A stretch of 64,000 bases of DNA, from contig JAFZQH010000029.1 in the NCBI GenBank assembly GCA_017550165.1, positions 62,001 through 126,000 on the forward strand, read 5' to 3'. This document shows, piece after piece, positions 41,071-49,544 of this stretch. Source of the stretch: Lachnospiraceae bacterium. Lineage in GTDB: Bacteria; Bacillota; Clostridia; Lachnospirales; Lachnospiraceae. The notes beneath the pieces were generated by a model that was not told the DNA's origin, did no database searches, and worked only from the letters and a program-made list of their open reading frames with translations. The position numbers were made by a program, and so were the translations under genes. Numbering within the stretch: the first letter of the stretch is position 1; each line of letters begins with the position of its first letter.

Positions 41071-41916
41071 CTATACATTCCCCGGAAAAACGTGCTTTAA
41101 CGCCTCTCCGGCCACTTCTGTAAGTCGCATTATCAAGTCCACCTTCGTGGCAGGTACATCCAGCTTAAATCTGGGAAAATATCTGGTAATATGAAGGGCA
41201 ATGGTCTCCGCCCCTCTGCCTCCGTCCAGGTCTGCCACCCATTCCGAAAGCTCCCTCATTTCCTCTTCCGTATCATTATAACCCGGAACGATCAATGTGG
41301 TAAGCTCAAGGTGGCTATTGCCCGCTGCCTTTTCGATAAAGTCCATGACCAGCTTCCTGCTGCCCTTTAAGAACTTGGTGTAGTAGTCATCCGTAAAGCC
41401 CTTAAGGTCTATATTCATGGCATCTATGTGAGGTATCACAATATCTGCTATGGAGCCGGATACATTTCCGTTGGATACCAGGACAGTCTTCAGGCCTTTC
41501 CTGTGAACCTCTTCGGCAGTGTCTACAACGTACTCGTAGCCCACAAGCGGCTCATTATAGGTAAATGCCACACCGATATTGCCCCGGGGTTGGTACTCTT
41601 TTGCGATCTGTGCGAGCTCTGCAGGGGAAATGTACCGGGTCCCGCCCTCATATTCCCTGCCGAAACCGTAGGATATATCATTGTTCTGGCAGAAAGGACA
41701 TCTGAGATTACAGCCGTAACACCCCACCGACAAAATGTAAGATCCGGGATGAAATAGGCTCAAGGGCTTCTTCTCTATGGGATCAAGGGCTATGGCGGTA
41801 ATAAGGCCGTAGTTGGCGCATCTGACAGTGCCGCCTTCGCCTATACGGGCGCTGCATATGCCCCGGTCCCCGTCATTCAGTTGGCATTGATTATGGCATA
41901 CATCGCATTTGGCCAT
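41071..41916 (-). CDS. amrS: AmmeMemoRadiSam system radical SAM enzyme
   Basis: A 281-residue radical SAM protein. The SAM cluster motif C-x3-C-x2-C is C69/C73/C76 in CNLRCPFCQN. An N-terminal Cys-rich segment (C4, C7, C11, C21) may hold zinc or a second cluster. The PLSLFHPGSYILSVGCYGC lead-in is shared with the AmrS/PflA-like branch. It fits the enzyme of AmmeMemoRadiSam loci; the substrate is unknown. The fused Memo-AMMECR1 partner is convergent at 39390-40775. The 84-residue gene follows immediately. Confidence 0.9.
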   Translation of the reverse strand: MAKCDVCHNQCQLNDGDRGICSARIGEGGTVRCANYGLITAIALDPIEKKPLSLFHPGSYILSVGCYGCNLRCPFCQNNDISYGFGREYEGGTRYISPAELAQIAKEYQPRGNIGVAFTYNEPLVGYEYVVDTAEEVHRKGLKTVLVSNGNVSGSIADIVIPHIDAMNIDLKGFTDDYYTKFLKGSRKLVMDFIEKAAGNSHLELTTLIVPGYNDTEEEMRELSEWVADLDGGRGAETIALHITRYFPRFKLDVPATKVDLIMRLTEVAGEALKHVFPGNV

Positions 41917-41974
41917 AATAGGATACCCCTCTACGTGGATTATAACAAATAATCAGGTTCAGATATACAATAGT

Positions 41975-42003
41975 TTGCAGATATGCCTCCAAAGTACTAT
42001 AAT
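41975..42003 (+). promoter_or_regulatory. promoter of the SGNH hydrolase gene
   Basis: TTGCAG (41975-41980) and TATAAT (41998-42003) are 17 bases apart; the ATG at 42036 has GGAGG 7 bases before it. Confidence 0.7.
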
Positions 42004-42035
42004 CGTTGTGTCCGATATTTCAGAGGAGGTTCGTC

Positions 42036-42626
42036 ATGAAAAAATTCATTCTTTACGGTGATTCCAATACTTACGGCTATGACCCCAGAGGCATGATGGG
42101 GGGACGTTTCCCCGATGATGTACGCTGGACATGCCGGGTGGCCAAAGGCCTTAGCGGTTACACCGTTCTCGAAGAAGGCCTTAACGGACGGCAGCTTCCC
42201 GTTTCAAGGTCGGGGCGCATTTCCCGTTTTCTCGAGAATATGGCTTTTGATCTGGGGTCGGAGGATATTATCCTCATGATGCTGGGGACCAATGACGTCC
42301 TTCTTACCAACAATCCCAATGCTGACGAACCTTTGAAAAAGATGGAAGCCCTCCTTAACTGGTACAGGGAGAAGGCTCTCCCCTTTAAGCTTATCGTTGC
42401 GGCTCCCGTTCCCATCGCCGATATCAATGATGAGATGGAGCCCTATCACAGGGAAAGCCTCCGCATGAACGAAGGCTTCCGGTCTATCTGTAAAGGATCC
42501 GCTGTTCCCTTTATCGACACCACTGACTGGGATATTCCCATGGCTTATGACGGTGTACATATCGCCGAGGAAAGCCAGTCCCTTTTTGCGGATAAGATGC
42601 TGGCGGCTGTAACGACCATTATTTAG
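42036..42626 (+). CDS. SGNH/GDSL-family hydrolase
   Basis: A protein of about 196 residues of the SGNH esterase fold. Block I is FILYGDSNTYGY (Ser10), block III is MMLGTNDV and the catalytic Asp-His block V is DGVHIAEES near the C-terminus. It lacks a signal peptide, so it acts in the cytoplasm. It may be an arylesterase or carbohydrate deacetylase; the substrate is unknown. ATG 42036 fits the GGAGG site; an upstream ATG at 42006 has none and adds residues foreign to the fold. Its stop codon overlaps the stop of the convergent surface-protein gene by 4 bases, so no terminator separates the two. Confidence 0.88.
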   Translation: MKKFILYGDSNTYGYDPRGMMGGRFPDDVRWTCRVAKGLSGYTVLEEGLNGRQLPVSRSGRISRFLENMAFDLGSEDIILMMLGTNDVLLTNNPNADEPLKKMEALLNWYREKALPFKLIVAAPVPIADINDEMEPYHRESLRMNEGFRSICKGSAVPFIDTTDWDIPMAYDGVHIAEESQSLFADKMLAAVTTII

Positions 42627-45600
42627 TTATAGTCGTCATCGTAGTCATCGTCGTAGTCATTGTCATAATCATCATATTCTTCGTCATATGAGGCGTCATC
42701 ATCGTCGTAGTAGATGTCGTCGTCTTCCTCATCGAAGTCAATCTCATCGTAGTCCGGATCTGCCCGTCCGTATCCGACGTCAAACTCATCTCTTTCAACG
42801 AATTTCGCGTCAAAGTCATAATCATTGTTTGCATAAATGATCTTTATGGACGAGCCCAGTTTGTATTCGCCTTCAAGCTTGCGGTTCCAGATGAGGTATA
42901 CCAGCAGGAATATGGCTACCGTGAATAACAGCAATATAAGAATGACTGTCACAAATATGACTGTCCTGATCCCTCCCAATCCGGCTACCAGGCTATTGGT
43001 AATGCCACTTGTCCCCACTCCGGCTGCCCCCTCTTTAGCGGAATACAGCATGGCATAGGTGGAGAATCGGTCACTTTCCACCGTAATAGTCTTGGGGTCT
43101 GTATCCTGGTCGTAAAGGAGGGTTGCTTCTCCGTCATGCATGCGAAGGAAGAAGAAGTCGCTTCCCTTATTCAGGAACTCGTTGGGTATCTTAAAGCGGA
43201 ACTTAACCGGGGTCTTGGTCTTGCTGACATTCTCCCATTCGCCGTCTATCTCGCAGGAGAGCGTCACGTCAAGGAAAGCCCCTGCCTTAAGGTTGGCGAT
43301 GGCGCTTGAATAGAGTTTGATACTGGACTCCGTAAGCTTCTTCTCTTCATCCGTAACGGATGTCAGCGGTTCTACCTCAAGCATTATCTCTGCTGTCTTG
43401 CCGTCGGATTTAAGCTCCTTGATCTTGGAGTCTCCCAACACTGCCTTAAGGGCTTCGTTCGCATCAACCAGCTCTGCATTTTCCGCAAGTTCAGCCTGGG
43501 CCTCTTCCGAAATATCCGTGTTAGCCGGGTTCTCTGTATCCGTATCCGTGTCCTCGTCACTTGCTCCGGAGGATTCTTCCTCGTCATTTTCTTTTGACCC
43601 GCCGGATGAGGATTCTTCCTCGTCTTTTTCGTCCTCATCTTCATCCGAATCCGATTCGTCGCCGGAAGAAGAGTCCTCCGTGTCATCGTCCTCGGATGAG
43701 CTGGGGTAGGTGTAGGTGGGCGTGGTGGAAGATGAAGGAGTGGTGGAGCTGCTGTTTATCTTCCAGGTAAACTCCTTGGAACCGGTGTAATTGTTCTTGC
43801 CGGTTATGGTAAAGGTATACGATCCCGTACTTGTGGCAGATGTTGTGCCGCTTATAGTATAATCCGTTCCCTTTTCCAGCTTGGTAGAACCGTCCTTAAC
43901 TGTAATGCTTGTACCCGGGCCGTGGGAATAACCATCATAAGTATAAGATGAGGTATATGACCCAAAGGAGCACTTGGAAATCTCTTTTTGTTTGATCTCG
44001 AAATAGTGGCCGGCCTCAACCTGGATATCATAGGTTCCCTGGCCTGATTTTAAAGTAAGAAACTTATCTGATTCCGATAGTAAGATTTCATCCTCCGTCT
44101 TTATCTTGTACTTATCGACAGCCTCCCCTGTTTCTCGTATCAATCCTGTTTTATCTTTGAAGGTTACTTTTGAAACTTTTTTCCCGTCATATCGATACAC
44201 CGTATAAGAATAGGTAAGTGTCGGATCGTCATCTCCATATGCTTTGGAGAGATCCTTGGGCGTAACGTATATAACGCCATCGCATTCAAGGATTATTGCG
44301 GAAAGCCTCACCGGGTTAGTAGAACCCCTGGTTCCAACTGCTTTATACCAAATATAATACTCCCCAGGTTCTATTCCCGTGGGAATACTCTCGGAGAAAG
44401 CACCCGTAGGCTCACTGATGTTACCAAAAGCATACTGCATAGTGCCTCCCGTGGCATAGCCGGGCTCAATGAGGTACTGCGCCGAAGCATTATACAAAAG
44501 AGCCTTTCCTATCGGTTCTGTGTCTATTGTAATCTTAGGATCAGAAGACTCATTTATAACCCAATGAGCTGTTGCTGTTCCTACGTAATTACCTTTTCCG
44601 TTAATCACAACAAAATAGGATCCTGCGGCAGTGGCTTTGTTCTGGGAATAGGTGTCAAAGGTAAAATCCTTATCCTCAACAAGAGTAACACTGCCGTTCT
44701 TAACAGTTATCGTAGGCCCCTGCTCAGAACCGGTTTCGTCAAAACTGGTTTTATTTAAGGAGATCATCGAATTCTGCAGGTTCTTTGCTGTTATGTTAGC
44801 CTTGGTCTCCTTTTGTGAATCCCCCAGCGAAACCTTATAATTTGAAGCCGTAGTGCCCTCAAGAATGAATTCTGTTATTTTAACGGATTTATTGTTACCA
44901 ACACTCTCGTCTTTAAACTCACCTAACGCACTGCTTACTGAAACATCATCCCCGGTTGCCTTGCCTTTGATCTCGGCTTTTCCACAGTCAAATTCCACTT
45001 CCGTCGTTCCGTCGTATTCCTTGTTTCTGGCGGTAATGCCACTGACGGTGACTTCCTTTTTCGTAATGGTGTACTGGATTGAACTGGCGGCATATTTATA
45101 ATTAGGGTTTGAGAGCATAATTTTTGCCGTGTAAGTTCCTGCATTTTTATGTTCTCCGTCTACCGTAACCTCAGCGGTACAAGTATCGCCTTCAATAAGA
45201 TTTCCGACTGAAGTAACAACAGGCGTATGTTCCGCACCATCATATGTGTAATTGCGGGAAACCGGCTCCCAGCTTAGCGTTACTTCTCTATGATTTATTA
45301 CAAAATCGTATTTGCATTTCGATTCCTCCGGGAGCACATAGTTTGAGCTGGATGCTCCCTTCAATTCTGTTGCTGTTGCAGTATATGTGGCATCACTAGC
45401 ATTAGTCTGTGCTCCACTAACTTCAACACTACATTCATCGTTTGAAATTATGTTTTTTACACTTGCTGTCGGGACGTGAGGCTTCCCGTTATATGTTGAG
45501 ATGAGTCCGGACCATTCCAGTTCCACTTCCAAAGGTGCTATGGTTACAGTGGCACTATTAGATGTAGCGGTCACCTTATCCGATGCATTCCCTTTATTCG

Positions 45601-45958
45601 TGGCAGTTACGACACATTTATAGGTTATAGGTGAGTCAGTTACAGTTTTTCCTGTGGGAACAGTATATGTCGCAACAGTTGCTTCTCCGATTTCGCTTTC
45701 GCCCTCATACCATTGATAGCTTAATTCATAATTCTCGCTATCAGAAACCGTTGCAGCCACAGACAAGGTATTTCCCTCAGAATAACCATATGTTAAATCC
45801 AGGTTGCCTGGCTGTGTAGTAATCGTAATCTCAGGCTCACCTTCGGCATGGACCGTAGCAAAAAACATAAAAAGACCGCCCGCCAGCACTATCATTACCG
45901 GCAGCAGCCTCATCATTTTTCTCATATTCTTCTCGAAAAACAGTCTAAGACCTGTCAT
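42623..45958 (-). CDS. large MBG/YDG-repeat surface protein with membrane anchor and acidic cytoplasmic tail
   Basis: A protein of about 1111 residues. The signal peptide ends near FFATVHAEGEPE. The external part is made of Ig-like and MBG/YDG repeats, several starting with a (T)YDG or YNGKxH pattern (STYNGKPHVPTASVKN, NYTYDGAEHTPVV, NKEYDGTTEV, SYTYDGYSHGPG). A Ser/Asp/Glu-rich spacer lies near 745-820 and a C-terminal beta domain near 850-985. A membrane helix (about 1000-1030) follows. The last ~75 residues are cytoplasmic and end in a long Asp/Tyr tract (D-rich, about 60 percent Asp/Glu). An ATG at 45958 is chosen; GTG 45967 is possible. It is likely an adhesin or sensor that reaches the cytoplasm. 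Confidence 0.8.
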   Translation of the reverse strand: MTGLRLFFEKNMRKMMRLLPVMIVLAGGLFMFFATVHAEGEPEITITTQPGNLDLTYGYSEGNTLSVAATVSDSENYELSYQWYEGESEIGEATVATYTVPTGKTVTDSPITYKCVVTATNKGNASDKVTATSNSATVTIAPLEVELEWSGLISTYNGKPHVPTASVKNIISNDECSVEVSGAQTNASDATYTATATELKGASSSNYVLPEESKCKYDFVINHREVTLSWEPVSRNYTYDGAEHTPVVTSVGNLIEGDTCTAEVTVDGEHKNAGTYTAKIMLSNPNYKYAASSIQYTITKKEVTVSGITARNKEYDGTTEVEFDCGKAEIKGKATGDDVSVSSALGEFKDESVGNNKSVKITEFILEGTTASNYKVSLGDSQKETKANITAKNLQNSMISLNKTSFDETGSEQGPTITVKNGSVTLVEDKDFTFDTYSQNKATAAGSYFVVINGKGNYVGTATAHWVINESSDPKITIDTEPIGKALLYNASAQYLIEPGYATGGTMQYAFGNISEPTGAFSESIPTGIEPGEYYIWYKAVGTRGSTNPVRLSAIILECDGVIYVTPKDLSKAYGDDDPTLTYSYTVYRYDGKKVSKVTFKDKTGLIRETGEAVDKYKIKTEDEILLSESDKFLTLKSGQGTYDIQVEAGHYFEIKQKEISKCSFGSYTSSYTYDGYSHGPGTSITVKDGSTKLEKGTDYTISGTTSATSTGSYTFTITGKNNYTGSKEFTWKINSSSTTPSSSTTPTYTYPSSSEDDDTEDSSSGDESDSDEDEDEKDEEESSSGGSKENDEEESSGASDEDTDTDTENPANTDISEEAQAELAENAELVDANEALKAVLGDSKIKELKSDGKTAEIMLEVEPLTSVTDEEKKLTESSIKLYSSAIANLKAGAFLDVTLSCEIDGEWENVSKTKTPVKFRFKIPNEFLNKGSDFFFLRMHDGEATLLYDQDTDPKTITVESDRFSTYAMLYSAKEGAAGVGTSGITNSLVAGLGGIRTVIFVTVILILLLFTVAIFLLVYLIWNRKLEGEYKLGSSIKIIYANNDYDFDAKFVERDEFDVGYGRADPDYDEIDFDEEDDDIYYDDDDASYDEEYDDYDNDYDDDYDDDYN

Positions 45959-46012
45959 GCTCTCCACTCTCTTTTCAATCCTTTGAAATAAAAAAGCTAT
46001 CCATACAGAATT

Positions 46013-46041
46013 ACCGTACCATTTTCTCCATTTTTTGTCAA
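46013..46041 (-). promoter_or_regulatory. predicted promoter of the MBG-repeat protein gene
   Basis: On the minus strand a perfect TTGACA (46036-46041) is 17 bases from TACGGT (46013-46018), a poor -10. The gene starts at 45958. Confidence 0.4.
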
Positions 46042-46143
46042 TAATCTCGATATAATTTCTGAATATTTATCCGATTAAATGATATAATAAAGGAGGTTGA
46101 ATGATTGTATCAAAATAACAATTGTATTAAAAGGGGATCATCT

Positions 46144-46344
46144 ATGACTTGTCAAGTACTTGTTACACAAGAAGAAAAATGGTATGTTGCAACCGACATT
46201 GCCAGTAATGTTGCTTCACAAGGGAAAACCATGGATGAAGCATTATCAAATTTGAAAGAGGCACTTGAACTTTACTACGAAGATAATGAAACTGTGCCTG
46301 AAAGTCCTGCTGCTTTTCTTACAACTATAGAGGTATCATCATAA
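46144..46344 (+). CDS. HicB-like antitoxin, solitary
   Basis: A protein of about 66 residues with the HicB fold: CQVLVTQEEKWYVATDIASN, then VASQGKTMDEALSNLKEALELYYED, the usual HicB signature. No DNA-binding tail is present. The ATG at 46144 has AAGGGGATC upstream. A TTG at 46105 with a perfect AGGAGG is also in frame, but the likely TATAAT at 46083-46088 would start transcription inside that AGGAGG, so 46144 is preferred. HicB normally pairs with a HicA toxin gene next to it. None is found: 53 bases downstream the convergent ATPase gene ends, with a decayed palindromic repeat in between. Confidence 0.8.
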   Translation: MTCQVLVTQEEKWYVATDIASNVASQGKTMDEALSNLKEALELYYEDNETVPESPAAFLTTIEVSS

Positions 46345-46346
46345 CA

Positions 46347-46385
46347 AGACAGGGGACTAACAAGACCCCAAACCGTCTCCTGTCT
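46347..46385. repeat. palindromic repeat E (decayed member)
   Basis: AGACAGGGGAC (46347-46357) and GTCTCCTGTCT (46375-46385) pair with one mismatch. Between them CTAACAAGACCCCAAACC replaces the usual inner arms. It begins 2 bases after the hicB-like stop. Confidence 0.65.
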
Positions 46386-46397
46386 AATTATGCTGTG

Positions 46398-47495
46398 TTA
46401 TTTTAAGTATTCCTTCAGATAGGGAACAGCAAATGCCAGTTCCCCCCTCCTGGGAGATTCTATTATCCCGGCATCAAGAAGCCGCTTTCTATAAGGCTGT
46501 ATAGCAGGTCCCTGATCTCCCAACTGTTCCTGTAGTTTATTTATTGTCAGGGGTTCTTCACATTTAGCCAGGGCATTTAAAAAGATCATATCATTATCCG
46601 ACAACGGAGCAAGCAGTGGCTTAAACACATTGTTTTCCAGGTCTTTTATTGAGGATTCCTCAGCCTTTGACAATATTGACTTATCTATTGCCAGCGAGTC
46701 TTGAGCATAAAGTGTAAGGTAATAGCCCAAAAGCTGCATAAAATATGGAAGACCACTTGTTTTTTCCGCTGCAGACTCAAGCAATTTGTCACTGCATTTT
46801 ATTCCCATGGTTCTAAATGCGTGCTCATAATACGCCTTGATCGCCTGAACGGATATCACACCCAATTCCACTTTTCTGGCCCGGTTTAAGAAGGTCAGGA
46901 CCCGATCATTTAATACTCCTGAAACAGCATACGGAAGCCCAGCCATTCCTATTGCAATATTCTTTCCATCCCCAACCAGTTCCTGGTATGATGCAGCAAC
47001 CTCCCGCATGGCAGGAGAAGCAAATACCTCATCTATAAGGACCAAAACTCCCAGATCCTTCTCGGCAAGTTTATCACAAAGCAGAGACAGCTTTGTTCTG
47101 AAACCATACTGTTGTTGTGCGGGTTCAGAAAAACTTAACCCAAAAGAAAAGCCTAAAGCACCTGCCGTAAAACCGGTTACGTTCTTTGTGTTATCAAAAT
47201 ATCGGGACCCGTTTAATTGAATCTGCTCAATAATGGCTGCCGGCATTCCCTCATGTGCTGTAACACGTGCAATAATAAAGCCTTTCTTGGATGCGCGATC
47301 TGCTATTTCAAGCAAAAGCGCAGTCTTCCCCATTCCTCTTTGTCCGAGGATGAGCGTGCAGCGATCACGGGATCCCGGAGGCTCATCTAAACCTCGCATA
47401 AAATCCAGCAGTTCACTGTCACGTCCAACTATCTGCACCGGCCTATTCCCGAATGATGGTTGAAAATAAACGCTATTTGATGTTGTACTTTTCAT
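46398..47495 (-). CDS. P-loop ATPase of the AAA/STAND type
   Basis: A 365-residue ATPase. Walker A is LGQRGMGKTALL (about 50-61) and Walker B is LGVLVLIDEVF. The rest resembles archaeal-type ATPase domains, with a following lid and a C-terminal winged-helix (NDMIFLNALAKCEEPLTINK and AIQPYRKRLLDAGIIESPRRG) that could bind DNA. Such proteins often act in mobile-element or stress functions, but no partner is evident. The ATG (47495) has AAGGA 8 bases upstream. Directly before that lies an unusual 110-base decameric tandem repeat. It is convergent with the HicB-like gene. Confidence 0.8.
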   Translation of the reverse strand: MKSTTSNSVYFQPSFGNRPVQIVGRDSELLDFMRGLDEPPGSRDRCTLILGQRGMGKTALLLEIADRASKKGFIIARVTAHEGMPAAIIEQIQLNGSRYFDNTKNVTGFTAGALGFSFGLSFSEPAQQQYGFRTKLSLLCDKLAEKDLGVLVLIDEVFASPAMREVAASYQELVGDGKNIAIGMAGLPYAVSGVLNDRVLTFLNRARKVELGVISVQAIKAYYEHAFRTMGIKCSDKLLESAAEKTSGLPYFMQLLGYYLTLYAQDSLAIDKSILSKAEESSIKDLENNVFKPLLAPLSDNDMIFLNALAKCEEPLTINKLQEQLGDQGPAIQPYRKRLLDAGIIESPRRGELAFAVPYLKEYLK

Positions 47496-47496
47496 A

Positions 47497-47606
47497 TTTA
47501 TTGTCCTTTATTCTTCTTTACTCTCTTTTATTCTTTTTTATTCACTTTTATTCTTCTTTATTCACTTTTATTCTTCTTTATTCTCTTTTACTCTTCTTTA
47601 TTCTAG
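47497..47606 (-). repeat. exact 10-bp tandem repeat, phased A/T-tracts
   Basis: About eleven consecutive decamers of the form TTTATTCNNC (plus strand) fill 47497-47606 immediately upstream of the ATPase ATG. Each unit is exactly 10 bases with variation at two or three positions. Because AT tracts recur once per helical turn, the DNA is probably intrinsically bent. No spacers, so it is not a CRISPR array. The ribosome binding site of the ATPase lies within the last unit. Confidence 0.85.
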
Positions 47607-47649
47607 AAGATTTAGTAACTTATGTCAAGGAAAAGTCCTGATGACTACA

Positions 47650-47681
47650 AATACCCCAGAGGTGGCCGCCTCTGGGGTATT
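47650..47681 (-). terminator. hairpin after the 5'-nucleotidase gene
   Basis: AATACCCCAGAGG (47650-47662) pairs perfectly with CCTCTGGGGTATT (47669-47681). It lies 62 bases after the nucleotidase stop. The T-run on the minus strand is short (ATTTG), so termination may be partial. Confidence 0.6.
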
Positions 47682-47742
47682 CATTGTCATGGACTGATTC
47701 TATCTTTTACTTACTACGGCACAAATGTAGCATAAATTCCAA

Positions 47743-49506
47743 TTATTGTGTTATCTTTATCCTGCCCTGGCCTTTGGGGTCGGCGTAGTCGGAGCCGATG
47801 CTGCCTTTAAGGTTGTCTACTATATAATCGATCAGCAGCTGGTCGTCCACGGCGAAGTCTTTCTTTACCACCTTTGCCCCGTCAAAACAGGTAAAACCGT
47901 CTCCTTTGTTCATAAAGATATATTCTATGCCGGCTATGGTGTACTTCCCCGCCGGATCTATGGGTTTGTCCCCCACTTTGACGTTCTTGACGCGGCGTTT
48001 GCCCGAAACCCCGGCAAAGAACCTGTTCTCGTCCGTCTTACATGTACTTGGAAATGTAGCGTCGATCTCATAGGACATGCCCGAGACATGCAGGAATGAC
48101 CCGCTCTCCTCGGGAACCACCCTTGCCCCCCATTCCAGCGCATCCAGTATCTGCTGCCCGGTGGCCTCTATTACGCAGATCTGATTACCGTAGGGGTGCA
48201 CGCTGATAATGTCACCATAAGTAACATCGCCTTTTTTTATATAGTCCCTGATACCCCCGCCATTGAGCATTCCGATGTCTGCTCCTGTGCGGATACGAAG
48301 GGCATCCGTACACAGGTCTCCCATATTGGTCTCTGCCCGACGGACTGCACGCACCGGCTTGCCATCCTCGTCCTTTTTATCAGGATAATCAATGGTAAGG
48401 TCCACATCCGTCTTTGCCACTACCTTTTGGAGCTCTTTTTCCATATCTTTAAGGGCAGCATCCACATTTGTGCTCATTTCGTTCTTGATCCCCAGGATAT
48501 CCGGGGCTTTCTTCTCACTTTCCCAGGTAAGGATCTTCGTCTCCGAGATCTTCTTATCGGCGGTGATCACGCTGTAGCCGATGGCGTTAAGCTTGGTTCC
48601 CACCGCTGAACGGGGAACATCCTTCCCGTCCTTATCCTTGGTGACAACCTGCTCCAGATCGTGGCTGTGGCCGTCAAGGAGGACGTCTATCCCGCTTGTA
48701 TGGGAAATGACATCCGAAAATGTCCATGGATGACAGTCTGCCTCATTTCCCAGGTGAGCCAGAACATACACAAAATCCGCCCCTTCAGCCCTGGCTGAAT
48801 CCACGGCCTTCTGAAGGGCAGAGTAAAGTTTGGTCCCGTCATTGTCCTGCATAAATCCGTATACCATGTTGCCCGACTCATCTTCAAAATAGGCCGGTGC
48901 CGAAGATGTGATGCTTTCGGGTGTGGTAACTCCCACAAAGGCGATCTTCATTCCCGCCGCTTCTTTGATGATATAGGGTTTGAAAACCAGCTCGTCCTTA
49001 TAAGTAAAATTACAGCTTATGTAAGGGAACTCAGCCTTCTTTGTAAGACTTAAGAACTGGTCCATGCCGTAGTCAAATTCATGATTGCCGGGAATGACCA
49101 CATCATATTTCAGGTCATTCATCAGATCGATTATGGCATCGCCCTTGCTTAAAGTCCCCACAGGCTCTCCCTGTATGGAGTCTCCGTCATCCACCAGGAT
49201 GGTCTCGTAGCCCTGGGCCTGGTAGTAGCTTCTTACCTGAGAAAGGCCTGCGTAGCCGAAGCCCTGGTCTATGCCGCAATGCACGTCGCTGGTGTAAATG
49301 ATGGCCACACCTTTCTTCTCTCCCGACGAAGAAGCGTCTGCGGAGCTTGCCGTCGACGAAGAGGGGACGGAACTGCCGGTCCCTGCGGTACTGCTGCCCG
49401 CAGAGCTGCCGTTTCCGCTACTGTTACATGAAATGAGTGACAGCGAAAGGATCAGAGTCACAATCGCTGCCATTATCTTTTTTGAAAATGTACTGTTATG
49501 GTTCAA
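47743..49506 (-). CDS. 5'-nucleotidase / UDP-sugar hydrolase lipoprotein
   Basis: A 587-residue lipoprotein with lipobox LISC near residue 27, then a Ser/Gly-rich linker. The metallophosphatase domain (about 65-330) has the metal motifs YTSDVHCG, DDGDSIQG and GNHEFDYG, and a DGHSHD block near 280. The C-terminal 5'-nucleotidase domain (about 375-575) has NMGDLCTDALR and GMLNGGGIRDYIKKGDVTYG. It would hydrolyse external nucleotides to give phosphate and nucleosides. The start is a TTG with GGGAG 10 bases upstream; no in-frame ATG gives a proper signal peptide with a ribosome site. It lies downstream of the Ldh-family gene by 38 bases. Confidence 0.9.
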   Translation of the reverse strand: MNHNSTFSKKIMAAIVTLILSLSLISCNSSGNGSSAGSSTAGTGSSVPSSSTASSADASSSGEKKGVAIIYTSDVHCGIDQGFGYAGLSQVRSYYQAQGYETILVDDGDSIQGEPVGTLSKGDAIIDLMNDLKYDVVIPGNHEFDYGMDQFLSLTKKAEFPYISCNFTYKDELVFKPYIIKEAAGMKIAFVGVTTPESITSSAPAYFEDESGNMVYGFMQDNDGTKLYSALQKAVDSARAEGADFVYVLAHLGNEADCHPWTFSDVISHTSGIDVLLDGHSHDLEQVVTKDKDGKDVPRSAVGTKLNAIGYSVITADKKISETKILTWESEKKAPDILGIKNEMSTNVDAALKDMEKELQKVVAKTDVDLTIDYPDKKDEDGKPVRAVRRAETNMGDLCTDALRIRTGADIGMLNGGGIRDYIKKGDVTYGDIISVHPYGNQICVIEATGQQILDALEWGARVVPEESGSFLHVSGMSYEIDATFPSTCKTDENRFFAGVSGKRRVKNVKVGDKPIDPAGKYTIAGIEYIFMNKGDGFTCFDGAKVVKKDFAVDDQLLIDYIVDNLKGSIGSDYADPKGQGRIKITQ

Positions 49507-49544
49507 TTCAATATTTCTCCCGTAGTCAGTCTGTTTTCTTTATA

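Noticed and set aside
46105-46143. TTG start for the HicB-like gene
   Set aside because: AGGAGG is well placed, but the likely promoter would start transcription inside it, and the extra residues are not HicB-like.
47497-47606. CRISPR array
   Set aside because: Units are 10 bases, contiguous and without spacers, and no cas gene is near.
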